Source of the DNA: Kiritimatiellia bacterium
GTDB lineage: Bacteria; Verrucomicrobiota; Kiritimatiellia; UBA8416; JAIOPI01
Length of the DNA stretch: 11,714 nucleotides
Reading direction: 5' to 3'
NCBI GenBank assembly: GCA_028822745.1
Contig: JAPKCZ010000029.1
Location: 1 to 11,714 of the forward strand
Shown: positions 1 through 6,942 of the stretch, piece after piece
Layout of the letters: each line of letters opens with the position of its first letter
Position numbering within the stretch: position 1 is the first letter of the stretch
Made by a program: the position numbers and the translations under genes
The notes under the pieces: generated by a model
Seen by the model: only the letters and a program-made list of their open reading frames with translations
Told to the model about the DNA's origin: nothing
Database searches by the model: none

Positions 1-495
1 GTACACGCGGGCCTCGTCCGACACCATGGCCGCAATGGGGCACGTGTCCGTCGAAGCCGCGACGCGAAATCCGGCAGGAAGCTGCTCAACCTGATCACCG
101 TGACTCATCCAAACATTGATCGAATCAGGAAGACCCTCAAAAAGGGTAGATGCTTCTGCACACTGAATCTGGGCGTGCCCAAATTCCCCTTCTGTACCGG
201 GTTTCACCTTGCCACCCAGCATCTTTGCCGTCATTTGCATGCCGTAACAGATGCCGAGAACAGGAATGCCAAGATCAAAGATGGCAGGATCCGCCAACGG
301 AGCGCCTTCTTCAAAAACACTGGACGGTCCACCTGATAAAATAATGCCAGCCGGTTTACGTTCGGCTAGGACCTCGGCGGCGGTATCGAAACGAATGAGC
401 TCCGAATAAACGCGTTGTTCACGGACGCGACGGGCGATGAGCTGGCTGTACTGTGAGCCATAGTCAAGAATGGCGATCCAATCATGTGCGGTCAT
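1..495 (-). CDS. guaA: GMP synthase (glutamine-hydrolysing), N-terminal part, cut by window edge
   Basis: This is the glutamine amidotransferase end of GMP synthase, which makes GMP from XMP, ATP and glutamine in the cytoplasm. The reading frame is open from ATG at 495 to position 1, giving 165 codons without a stop; the ATP pyrophosphatase and dimerisation domains lie outside the window. The protein begins MTAHDWIAILDYGSQYSQLI, the typical opening of the class I amidotransferase domain. Other visible landmarks are GIILSGGPSSV at about residues 50-60 and the nucleophile elbow GICYGMQ with Cys83, equivalent to the catalytic Cys86 of E. coli GuaA. The catalytic His and Glu fall beyond the edge. 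An AAAGGA ribosome site lies about 7 bases before the ATG, and a promoter is readable just upstream (520-548). It is divergent from the DUF2752 gene. Identification is very secure. Confidence 0.96.
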   Translation of the reverse strand, partial: MTAHDWIAILDYGSQYSQLIARRVREQRVYSELIRFDTAAEVLAERKPAGIILSGGPSSVFEEGAPLADPAIFDLGIPVLGICYGMQMTAKMLGGKVKPGTEGEFGHAQIQCAEASTLFEGLPDSINVWMSHGDQVEQLPAGFRVAASTDTCPIAAMVSDEARVY

Positions 496-519
496 AGGAA
501 TTCCTTTTGCAAAACCCGG

Positions 520-548
520 ATGCTACCAGCCGCACTGCCTGATCGCAA
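520..548 (-). promoter_or_regulatory. Probable sigma-70 promoter of guaA with extended -10
   Basis: Read on the minus strand there is TTGCGA (543-548), a 17-base spacer, and TAGCAT (520-525). Each hexamer matches four of six consensus bases, and TGG directly before the -10 gives an extended -10 (TGn). Transcription would begin near 513, leaving a leader of under 20 bases that contains the AAAGGA ribosome site. The placement and spacing are good, but this is reading by eye only. Confidence 0.5.
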
Positions 549-559
549 GCGCGTTGCGA
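543..559. promoter_or_regulatory. Palindrome over the guaA -35, candidate operator
   Basis: TCGCAA and TTGCGA form perfect 6-base arms around GCGCG, giving a 17-base near-palindrome that covers the -35 of the guaA promoter. The shape recalls LacI/PurR-type operators (for example the E. coli PurR box with CGCAA and TTGCG arms), but the centre is one base longer. A repressor bound here would block the promoter. Which regulator binds, if any, is inference. Confidence 0.35.
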
Positions 560-575
560 CACGGAATTGGAAAGC

Positions 576-588
576 GACGCTTAGCGTC
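576..588. repeat. 13-base inverted repeat in the guaA / DUF2752 intergenic region
   Basis: GACGCT and AGCGTC are perfect 6-base arms around one T. It lies 28 bases upstream of the guaA -35 and about 40 bases upstream of the opposite promoter's -35, so it could serve either gene as a protein site. No known regulator is recognised. The rest of 496-680 shows no coding potential I would defend. Confidence 0.3.
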
Positions 589-627
589 AGCCGAAATCAG
601 AAAGATTTCCCGCATATCCTACCGTTT

Positions 628-656
628 TTGCCACAAATTGATTGGACGCGAACAAT
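628..656 (+). promoter_or_regulatory. Probable sigma-70 promoter for the DUF2752 / GYF_2 pair
   Basis: TTGCCA (628-633, five of six consensus bases) is followed by exactly 17 bases and then AACAAT (651-656, four of six). Transcription would start near 663, only about 18 bases before the first possible ATG at 681. This puts the GAGG at 660-663 at or before the transcript start, so it is probably not the ribosome site. Confidence 0.45.
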
Positions 657-680
657 GCAGAGGCGTATCACTTCTAGTGA

Positions 681-1139
681 ATGCTGAACACAGATATCGA
701 CACTCACATGGAACACACGATTTTACCACCGGCGCGACGCGTCACCCAGCGTGCATCAAATGAGTTTTTTCTGGGACTAATCGCCATTCCCGCAACGTTG
801 GCCCTCGGAAGCCTGGCAGCCGTGATCGCGCAGTTGTCCGGGCATGGTTGCACTTGGAAAATGGTTACAGGCCTCCCCTGCATGTCCTGCGGGTCGACCC
901 GAGCCCTTTACCTCGTCCTCTCAGGACATTTTGCAAAAGCCTTCACCATGCAGCCGCTTCTGACCACAATTGGATTCGCGGCTATCGCCTACTCCCTTTA
1001 CTGCTTCGCCGTTGTGTTTCTGGGCGCGCCTCGCATACAGGCCATACCCAGATCGCGATCCGGTCGCCGACGACTTATGGTCTTTGTGTTTTTCGCCATC
1101 GTAGCCAATTGGGCATTTCTAATGATCAAGGGACACTAG
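681..1139 (+). CDS. DUF2752 family small membrane protein
   Basis: This 152-residue protein carries the DUF2752 hallmark GLPCMSCGSTRA at residues 64-75; the usual form is P-C-x-x-C-G-x-T-R-A. The function of the family is not known. Cys67 and Cys70 could bind a metal or form a disulfide, which is inference. Membrane segments are visible at about residues 28-51, 94-114 and 131-149, and an Arg-rich stretch (RSRSGRRR, 124-131) precedes the last one, suggesting that loop is cytoplasmic. The start is uncertain: ATG at 681 has no clear Shine-Dalgarno and neither does the in-frame ATG at 708, which would remove nine residues. The stop lies 18 bases before the GYF_2 gene, so the two are probably co-transcribed and may work together at the membrane. 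Confidence 0.85.
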   Translation: MLNTDIDTHMEHTILPPARRVTQRASNEFFLGLIAIPATLALGSLAAVIAQLSGHGCTWKMVTGLPCMSCGSTRALYLVLSGHFAKAFTMQPLLTTIGFAAIAYSLYCFAVVFLGAPRIQAIPRSRSGRRRLMVFVFFAIVANWAFLMIKGH

Positions 1140-1157
1140 TCCCACAGGAGCACAGTT

Positions 1158-2360
1158 ATGGATTGGTACTATGTGATCGACGGTACGCAGCACGGCCCTG
1201 TAAGCAAGGATGCGCTCCGAGGACTGCTCGTGGGCGCAACACTGACACCGGATGACCTCGTTTGGACGGCGAGCATGGGCAAGGTCTGGAAGAAGATCAG
1301 CGCCGTGCCCGAACTTGACGCACAGCGATCGCCTCCACCGCCATTCGGCGAAACGTCGCCACCCCACGAATCCGGCAGTGACCCGGCGATTCCCTATACG
1401 GGCGAAATCTCCTGCACGGCACCTGCTGGAACGGCCTGGGAATCGATGAAGTTCACCCTCTTCCGCCCTTTCAGTTTGGGAAAATGGTTTATGCTAGGAT
1501 TTTCGGCATGGTTGGCCATGCTTGGTCAAAATGGTGGAAGCGCCCACATAGCAGGATTCGGAAATCCCATTTCGGGTGGTTTCACGTCATTCGATGGTCC
1601 CTCCGAAACTTTCGACCCAGCATCTCTTGCCCCCGCGCTGGCCGAAATGTGGTCTTCCGTACGCCCATACATCGCGCTTGCAATTCCAGTCCTGATTCTT
1701 TGTCTCGGAATCGGAGCGATGCTCATCTGGATACAGAGCCGTGGCAAATTCATGTTTCTCGATAATCTGGTGAACAACCGAACAGAAGTAAAGAAGCCAT
1801 GGGAGGCCTACGCAGGCCACGCGAACGCCCTGTTTCTTTGGTCAATCCTCTACGGCCTAGTCTGTTTCGTCATCTTCGGCCTCGCCTTTGCCGGCCTCGT
1901 CGTGACCGTATTGATCCCGTTCGTACAGAACCGCGCCTTCACTCCGTCGATGGTCGCCCCCATCATTGGATTCGGACTGCTTTTCTTCGTTCTGGCTATT
2001 ATCGACGCCTACATCAGGCGATTCCTAAACGATTTCGTAGTTCCACTCATGTACAAGTCCAACTTGAAAACAACCGAGGCGTGGCGCCAGTTCTTAAACA
2101 TGGCAGCCGGAAACTGGGGCGCATTGCTCGTTTACGGCTTGATGTACGCCGTTCTGTGCGCAGCCTGGTCCATCGGCTTAATGGTCATCGGTGTCGCCGC
2201 CTGCTGCCTAGGGCTTATCGTATCGCGCATACCCTACGTGTGCGCCGTCTACGCGCTACCGATGACGACCTACCTTCGATTCTACAGCTTGCAGTATTTG
2301 GCGCAATTCGGGCCTGAGTATCGAATGCAAGCGGAGGCGCATCAGTCGACATTGCCATAG
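1158..2360 (+). CDS. GYF_2 (DUF4339) domain multi-pass membrane protein
   Basis: A 400-residue protein of unknown function. Residues 2-50 form a GYF_2/DUF4339 domain, recognisable from WYYVIDGTQHGPVS and the LVW near 34-36; this domain is thought to bind peptides or partner proteins in the cytoplasm. A proline-rich linker (about 55-80) leads to a region beginning RPFSLGKWFMLGFSAWLA (103-120). Membrane segments follow at about 170-192, 224-255, 266-286 and 320-356, with short amphipathic stretches between, resembling the large uncharacterised membrane families often fused to GYF_2. The ATG at 1158 is fixed by AGGAG (1146-1150) with a 7-base spacer. It follows the DUF2752 gene by 18 bases and converges on the Minf_1886 gene with a 21-base gap holding no obvious terminator. 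The role is not known; membrane anchoring of a partner complex is a guess. Confidence 0.85.
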   Translation: MDWYYVIDGTQHGPVSKDALRGLLVGATLTPDDLVWTASMGKVWKKISAVPELDAQRSPPPPFGETSPPHESGSDPAIPYTGEISCTAPAGTAWESMKFTLFRPFSLGKWFMLGFSAWLAMLGQNGGSAHIAGFGNPISGGFTSFDGPSETFDPASLAPALAEMWSSVRPYIALAIPVLILCLGIGAMLIWIQSRGKFMFLDNLVNNRTEVKKPWEAYAGHANALFLWSILYGLVCFVIFGLAFAGLVVTVLIPFVQNRAFTPSMVAPIIGFGLLFFVLAIIDAYIRRFLNDFVVPLMYKSNLKTTEAWRQFLNMAAGNWGALLVYGLMYAVLCAAWSIGLMVIGVAACCLGLIVSRIPYVCAVYALPMTTYLRFYSLQYLAQFGPEYRMQAEAHQSTLP

Positions 2361-2381
2361 CGTCGAGAAAGCCAACGACAC

Positions 2382-2825
2382 TCAGCTTTTGCCGCGCGAG
2401 GCGCTCAGCGTTCCACCGGCAGGTGCCGGCGGCTCGGCCGTGGTTGGCCGAAAGGGACGCTGAAAGGCTTCATCAAAGTCATACCCATCCGCGAAATCCT
2501 GACGTGAATCTTCCGACGTCTTGCGCAGCTTTCCCGACTCGACTAAGCTGAAAACGAGCTCACCAAAATCTTCAGTGCGTTCGATGCGCCAGGTCTGCAG
2601 GACGCGCATGGCCATCGGGCCATACTCCTGCAGCGCGTAATTCCGAATGCCTTCCAGCAATTCACGCCCTGAAATATGCCGTTCCGGCGTAGACTTCGAC
2701 GGCTTATCGAGCATCTTCAAGGTAAAGTCCAGCGCTTCGATCACGAAAAAGTAGCTCTCGATCGCGTAGCGCTTATCGCTGGCGCAAATGTCGCGAATGC
2801 CCTTCTGTAAGGCGTCCTCCTGCAT
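2382..2825 (-). CDS. Minf_1886 family protein
   Basis: A soluble protein of about 147 residues matching the Minf_1886 family, a conserved family of unknown function found mainly in Planctomycetes and Verrucomicrobia. Recognisable features are the early YAIESYFFVIEALDFTL stretch, ERHISGRELLEGIRNYALQE in the middle, and the motif-like YGPMAMRVLQTW followed by EDFGELVFSLVESG. The C-terminus after about residue 120 is low-complexity, rich in Pro, Ala and Ser, and probably disordered. An in-frame ATG lies at 2831, but AAAGGTG sits only 1 base before it and 7 bases before the ATG at 2825, so 2825 is the better start. It lies 33 bases after the small membrane peptide and is likely the last gene of the leuS unit. 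Function cannot be deduced from sequence. Confidence 0.88.
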   Translation of the reverse strand: MQEDALQKGIRDICASDKRYAIESYFFVIEALDFTLKMLDKPSKSTPERHISGRELLEGIRNYALQEYGPMAMRVLQTWRIERTEDFGELVFSLVESGKLRKTSEDSRQDFADGYDFDEAFQRPFRPTTAEPPAPAGGTLSASRGKS

Positions 2826-2858
2826 GTGCATTCACCTTTCTCTGAGGAACACAGACCG

Positions 2859-3008
2859 TCAATTCGACAGCGTTGTCCAGAGTCTAACCATCACGCCAAC
2901 AAAGAACAGTCCAGCCATGAGACACACGGCGCGACGTTCCTGGTCGGTCAACGAAAACCATGAAACGATGATTCGTCTAAAGAAAGTGCCTTCTGATCGT
3001 TTACGCAT
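2859..3008 (-). CDS. 49-residue single-pass membrane peptide downstream of leuS
   Basis: A short reading frame from ATG at 3008 to TGA at 2859. The peptide starts basic (MRKRSEGTFFRR), continues as WFSLTDQERRAV, and ends with one hydrophobic segment (about residues 30-45, CLMAGLFFVGVMVRLW) and a short tail. This layout, with an L-T-x-x-E-R-R-A box before a single helix, is like the N-terminal anchor of ComEA-type helix-hairpin-helix proteins in this part of the tree, but here the protein ends after the anchor. AAGGGGG lies about 7 bases before the ATG. It fits neatly between leuS (31-base gap) and the Minf_1886 gene (33-base gap), which supports it being a real gene. It could be the remnant of a longer protein. 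No function is assigned. Confidence 0.6.
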   Translation of the reverse strand: MRKRSEGTFFRRIIVSWFSLTDQERRAVCLMAGLFFVGVMVRLWTTLSN

Positions 3009-3039
3009 GCGCGCCCCCTTACGCTTGCAACAAACTATC

Positions 3040-5550
3040 TCAGGATGCCGCAATATTGACAAGTTTTCCCGGCACCACGATGACCTTACGAACCTGCTTA
3101 CCGTCGAGGTGCCGCTGTATTGACTCCAAGTCAAGAACCAGTGCCTCAACGGTTTCGGGGTCCAAACTGGAATCGACGGTGACGCGGTCGCGTACTTTGC
3201 CGTTGATTTGAACCACCAACTCAATTCGATCGCGCGCTAACGCCGCTTCGTTCGTCTCAGGCCATCCGGCATGCATCACGCTAGATTCATTGCCAAGTTC
3301 AACCCAAAGCTCTTCCGAAACATGGGGCGCAAAAGGCCCAAGCAAATGCACGATCGTCACCAAGGCGTCTCGAACGACGGCACGTGTCTGTTCACCGGAA
3401 TCCAGCGACAGCGACAGATCGTCGACGGCGTTGAGCAACTCCATGATGCCAGCAATGGCCGAGTTAAAATGAAAGGCGCCTTCGACGTCCGCCGTGACAC
3501 GCTTAATGGTCTCATGTGTCTTGCGGTACAGATCTCGTTCCGGCCCAGTCATCGACGCCATGTCGCAGGACAGGCTGGTGGCGGCGCGAAGCACGTCTCG
3601 ATTCGTGTAAACACGTCGCCACAGACGACGAAGAAACCGGGATGCGCCTTCGATCCCCTGGTCACTCCATTCCGCGTCCTTTTCGGGGGGCCCAATGAAC
3701 AACGTATAGAGACGCAAGGTGTCAGCGCCGTATTCCTCAATGAGCGAATCAGGACTGACCACATTGCCCTTCGACTTCGACATCTTGTAGAGCTTGCCAT
3801 CCTTTTCGCTGCGCTTGCAGATCATGCCCTGCGTAAACAACGCATCGAAAGGCTCAGCGAAGCCAACGTGCCCCGCATCGTATAGCACTTTCAGAATAAA
3901 GCGTGAATACAGAAGATGCAGCACGGCATGCTCAATGCCGCCAACATATTGATCCACCGGCAACCAATTGTTTACGTCTTCGGTATTGAACGCTTCATCA
4001 GATGACGTCGGGTTAACGAAGCGCAAATAGTACCAGCATGAGCACAACCATTGTGCAAGCGTGTCCGTTTCACGGCGAGCCGCGCCGCCACAACGTGGGC
4101 AAGCGGTTTGGATGAACCCCTCGTGCTTCGCCAGCGGATTGCCGGCGTCCACCATGAAGTCGACATCATCAGGCAATTCAACAGGCAAATCTTCCGCAGG
4201 CACGGGCACGGCACCACATGTGTCGCAATGAATGATAGGAATTGGAGCGCCCCAGTAGCGTTGGCGGCTAATGAGCCAGTCACGCAGTCTGAAATGGGTC
4301 GTAAAGTCGCCAAATTCGCCGTCCTTGGCATGTTGCGTCATGGCGCGAATAGCGTCCCGGTTTCCTTGACCATCAAAGGGCGCCGAACGCGTCAGCAACC
4401 CGTTGTCGACATACGCTTCGTCCATGGCTTCCGCGTTTAGCGTTTCGCCTTCGGGCTGAATCACAACCTTCACCGCAAGGTCGTAGGCCTTTGCAAAATC
4501 AAAATCGCGCTGGTCATGTGCCGGCACGGCCATAACCGCTCCCGTACCATAGTCCATAAGAACGTAGTTCGTCACCCACAACGGGACGGACTCGCCGGTA
4601 AAAGGGTTCGTCACGTGGAAACCTGTGAATATCCCTTCCTTGGCCACATTGTCATCCGAACGTTCAACGGCGGAGAGTAACAACTGGCGCTGAACAAAGG
4701 CTTCAACGGCGGCTTCGTTTAGGCTGCCTGGCAATAGGCGTTTCAACAATGGGTGCTCTGCGGCCAGCGCCATGAAGGTGACACCGTAAATGGTGTCCGG
4801 ACGCGTGGTAAACACGGGACAAGGGTCGCCGGTCTCGGTTACCGTAAAATCGACACGCGCACCTTCGGAGCGCCCAATCCAATTGGCCTGCATGTTGCGG
4901 ACCTTTTCGGGCCAGTTTGGCAACGTATCCAAATCGTCCAACAAGCGCTCCGAATAATCCGTAATCTTGAAGAACCACTGATTGAGATCGCGCTTCTGCA
5001 CCATACGCCCACAACGCTCACAACTTCCGTCAGCAAGAACCTCCTCATTGGCCAGCGTGGTACACAACTCACACCAATTGACGGGTGCCTTCTTTTGATA
5101 CGCCAACCCGCGTTCAAATAGCTGCAAGAAGATCCATTGCGTCCACTTGTAATACGCAGGCTCGCTTGTGTTGATTTCCCGATCCCAGTCGTACGCGACA
5201 CCCCAGGACTTCAACTGTGACTTCATGTGGTCGATGTTGCTACGCGTTGACGCCTTGGGGTGCACGCCGCGATCTTTTGCCGCATTTTCTGCAGGCAGCC
5301 CGAAGGCGTCCCACCCCATCGGCGACAACACGGAATGACCACGCATGGTCTTGTAGCGCGTGACGACGTCACCGATGATGTAGTTGCGTCCATGTCCGAC
5401 ATGCATCGTGCCCGATGGATAAGGAAACATGGTCAGGCAGTAATACGGGTTTTCGGCGTCGCGCGTGGGCGTTCTGAAAACGGCATTGGCATCCCAGAAG
5501 GTCTGCCACTTGGCGTCAACATCGGCAAAAGGAAATGCATCATTCATCAT
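3040..5550 (-). CDS. leuS: Leucyl-tRNA synthetase
   Basis: Class I aminoacyl-tRNA synthetase that charges tRNA-Leu with leucine in the cytoplasm. The 836 residues are close to the usual bacterial length (E. coli, 860). The HIGH-type motif is HVGH at residues 50-53 within PYPSGTMHVGH, and KMSKS is at 589-593. The CP1 editing domain is present, with the threonine-rich FTTRPDTIYG (247-256) and the editing aspartate region VPAHDQRDFDFA (342-353), so post-transfer editing of mischarged tRNA should be intact. Cys pairs at 160/163 and 177/180, and again at 442/445 and 484/487, look like zinc knuckles. The C-terminal end (VQINGKVRDRV, then a lysine/valine-rich stretch to KLVNIAAS) is the normal tRNA-binding domain. 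Two adjacent ATGs at 5550 and 5547 are possible starts, with a weak GGAT upstream. It appears to lead a unit with the two small genes that follow. Confidence 0.97.
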   Translation of the reverse strand: MMNDAFPFADVDAKWQTFWDANAVFRTPTRDAENPYYCLTMFPYPSGTMHVGHGRNYIIGDVVTRYKTMRGHSVLSPMGWDAFGLPAENAAKDRGVHPKASTRSNIDHMKSQLKSWGVAYDWDREINTSEPAYYKWTQWIFLQLFERGLAYQKKAPVNWCELCTTLANEEVLADGSCERCGRMVQKRDLNQWFFKITDYSERLLDDLDTLPNWPEKVRNMQANWIGRSEGARVDFTVTETGDPCPVFTTRPDTIYGVTFMALAAEHPLLKRLLPGSLNEAAVEAFVQRQLLLSAVERSDDNVAKEGIFTGFHVTNPFTGESVPLWVTNYVLMDYGTGAVMAVPAHDQRDFDFAKAYDLAVKVVIQPEGETLNAEAMDEAYVDNGLLTRSAPFDGQGNRDAIRAMTQHAKDGEFGDFTTHFRLRDWLISRQRYWGAPIPIIHCDTCGAVPVPAEDLPVELPDDVDFMVDAGNPLAKHEGFIQTACPRCGGAARRETDTLAQWLCSCWYYLRFVNPTSSDEAFNTEDVNNWLPVDQYVGGIEHAVLHLLYSRFILKVLYDAGHVGFAEPFDALFTQGMICKRSEKDGKLYKMSKSKGNVVSPDSLIEEYGADTLRLYTLFIGPPEKDAEWSDQGIEGASRFLRRLWRRVYTNRDVLRAATSLSCDMASMTGPERDLYRKTHETIKRVTADVEGAFHFNSAIAGIMELLNAVDDLSLSLDSGEQTRAVVRDALVTIVHLLGPFAPHVSEELWVELGNESSVMHAGWPETNEAALARDRIELVVQINGKVRDRVTVDSSLDPETVEALVLDLESIQRHLDGKQVRKVIVVPGKLVNIAAS

Positions 5551-5556
5551 TTAGAT

Positions 5557-5566
5557 CCAAATTTGG
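5557..5566. repeat. 10-base palindrome just upstream of leuS
   Basis: CCAAATTTGG is a perfect palindrome 6 bases before the first leuS ATG, overlapping the weak GGAT ribosome site. It could be a protein site or a small leader hairpin, or chance. The 84-base gap upstream of leuS is too short for a T-box riboswitch, and I see no T-box sequence in it. Confidence 0.2.
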
Positions 5567-5634
5567 TGTGTGTAAATTCCACGCTCGTCGATCGGGAGCG
5601 CGCATCCATGACCGGATTGGCCAAGTGAAAATGT

Positions 5635-6804
5635 CTATTGCTCGAGTTGTGGAGCAACAAATTCGTTGGCATTCCAGTATCCGGAAAACACTTTGCCATC
5701 CGACGTCTCGTACGTACCAATGCCCCACATCTTGTTGTCGCGCCACTGCCCGGAATACCTGTCCCCGTCAGGAAAAAGAAAGGAGCCCGTGCCGTTAGCA
5801 AATTGATCGCCGCGCCAGATGCCTTCCAACACGCCGCCATTCGTGTACGTGTACCTCCCTTGTCCAGAACGCTTGCCCGCAACCCAGTGGCCCTCGTACA
5901 TCTCTCCATCCGCAAACGTAAAGACACCGACACCATGCCGGCGACCGTTAGCCCACTCGCCGACATAGCGCGAGCCATCCACCTGTGTGAGCGTGCCCGT
6001 ACCGTGAATGGTTTCACCGACGCAATCACCCACATAGACGGATCCATCGGAAAGTGCCAGACGACGCTTGCCGGACACCGCTGCGACCGGTGGGTGCGCG
6101 ACGGGAACCACCGTCTTTATCGGCGTAGAGGGTGGTTGATCAACACCACCTACGGGCTGCTGCGCACGGGCAACACGTGACACCGTTTCATCCACAAAGG
6201 CACGGTAGTCACTATCGCGAATCCAAGAAATGGGCTTACTCCCATCCTTTGCTTCTAAATAGAGGTCGGCTCCGTTTGCAATGAGCACCGGTAAAATCTT
6301 GCGTGCCTTTTTGCGGATAGCACAGTGCAGTGGTGTGAGACCGTCTATAGAGGCCAAATCGATTTCAACTTTCTGTGACAATAAAAGCCGTGCCACATTT
6401 GGAGAATCACCAATGGCGGCCCAATGCAGGGGCGAATAGCCCTTGCCAGACGTCGTGCTAATATCGGCGCCGAAACGAATCAGCAAATCGGCCACGCCCA
6501 TCGAATCACGATACGCGGCCCAGTGCAGAGGCGTGGCCCCCATTTCGGTGCGTGCTTCAATATCGGCACCGGCCTGAATCAGGAGACGGGCGGCTTCGGG
6601 AACATTCCAGGTGGATGCCCAATGCAGGGGCGTCGAATCGCCCTTGGATTTGGCATTCACGGTACCCGCCGGATCACTCGCTAAGAGCGCTTTCAAGGTC
6701 GCCATATCCTTGGCCTTCACGGCCTCATGAATTGGCGCTGCGAGAATCAAAGCCGGGTTCATCAACAAGCCGACCAGCACTATCCAACAAAACGTCCGTA
6801 TCAT
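5635..6804 (-). CDS. Secreted ankyrin-repeat / MORN-repeat protein
   Basis: A 389-residue exported repeat protein. Residues 1-23 are a clear Sec signal peptide (basic start, long hydrophobic core, cleavage near LILAA). A degenerate first ankyrin unit covers about 24-52, followed by repeats near 56-85, 89-118, 122-151 and 155-184, three of them with the classic TPLHWA/SPLHWA box. A proline- and valine-rich linker (about 210-245) leads to about six MORN repeats of 23-residue period from 257 to the end, of the YVGEWANGRRHGVGVFTFADG type. Ankyrin repeats bind proteins; MORN repeats bind proteins or lipids in known cases. Partner and role are unknown here; location should be periplasm or outside the cell. 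A GAGGAA lies 12 bases before the ATG, a rather long spacing. It sits between folC and leuS with gaps of 138 and 84 bases, so may be transcribed alone. Confidence 0.9.
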   Translation of the reverse strand: MIRTFCWIVLVGLLMNPALILAAPIHEAVKAKDMATLKALLASDPAGTVNAKSKGDSTPLHWASTWNVPEAARLLIQAGADIEARTEMGATPLHWAAYRDSMGVADLLIRFGADISTTSGKGYSPLHWAAIGDSPNVARLLLSQKVEIDLASIDGLTPLHCAIRKKARKILPVLIANGADLYLEAKDGSKPISWIRDSDYRAFVDETVSRVARAQQPVGGVDQPPSTPIKTVVPVAHPPVAAVSGKRRLALSDGSVYVGDCVGETIHGTGTLTQVDGSRYVGEWANGRRHGVGVFTFADGEMYEGHWVAGKRSGQGRYTYTNGGVLEGIWRGDQFANGTGSFLFPDGDRYSGQWRDNKMWGIGTYETSDGKVFSGYWNANEFVAPQLEQ

Positions 6805-6856
6805 GAGTCTATCATTTCCTCTAAATTCGCGAACCGATTAGGCGGATTGCCTGCTC

Positions 6857-6886
6857 AGGAGCGAAGGCAAATACTAGGAGCGAAGG
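6857..6886. repeat. Pair of 11-base direct repeats between folC and the ankyrin-MORN gene
   Basis: AGGAGCGAAGG occurs at 6857-6867 and again at 6876-6886, a period of 19 bases, which is close to two turns of the helix. The pair lies 53-82 bases upstream of the ankyrin-MORN start codon, where an activator or repressor might bind. Only two copies are present. Confidence 0.35.
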
Positions 6887-6895
6887 GGCCGCAAT

Positions 6896-6915
6896 GCAAT
6901 CCTTATTGAGATTGC
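6896..6915 (-). terminator. Possible weak hairpin after folC
   Basis: GCAATC and GATTGC form a 6-base stem around an 8-base loop, starting 28 bases past the folC stop. There is no run of T behind it, so it would be a poor intrinsic terminator. It is recorded because it is the only stem in this 138-base gap of that quality. Confidence 0.2.
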
Positions 6916-6942
6916 GCAGGCAGGCGAAGCACAACACGTCTT

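Noticed and set aside
3009..3224. Longer form of the small membrane peptide starting at 3224
   Set aside because: It would overlap the end of leuS in another frame by nearly 190 bases; the ATG at 3008 has its own ribosome site.
3271..3885. 204-codon open frame on the plus strand
   Set aside because: Antisense shadow of leuS with no recognisable protein features.
5551..5634. T-box or attenuator controlling leuS
   Set aside because: The gap is only 84 bases and contains no T-box sequence, leader peptide with Leu codons or terminator stem.
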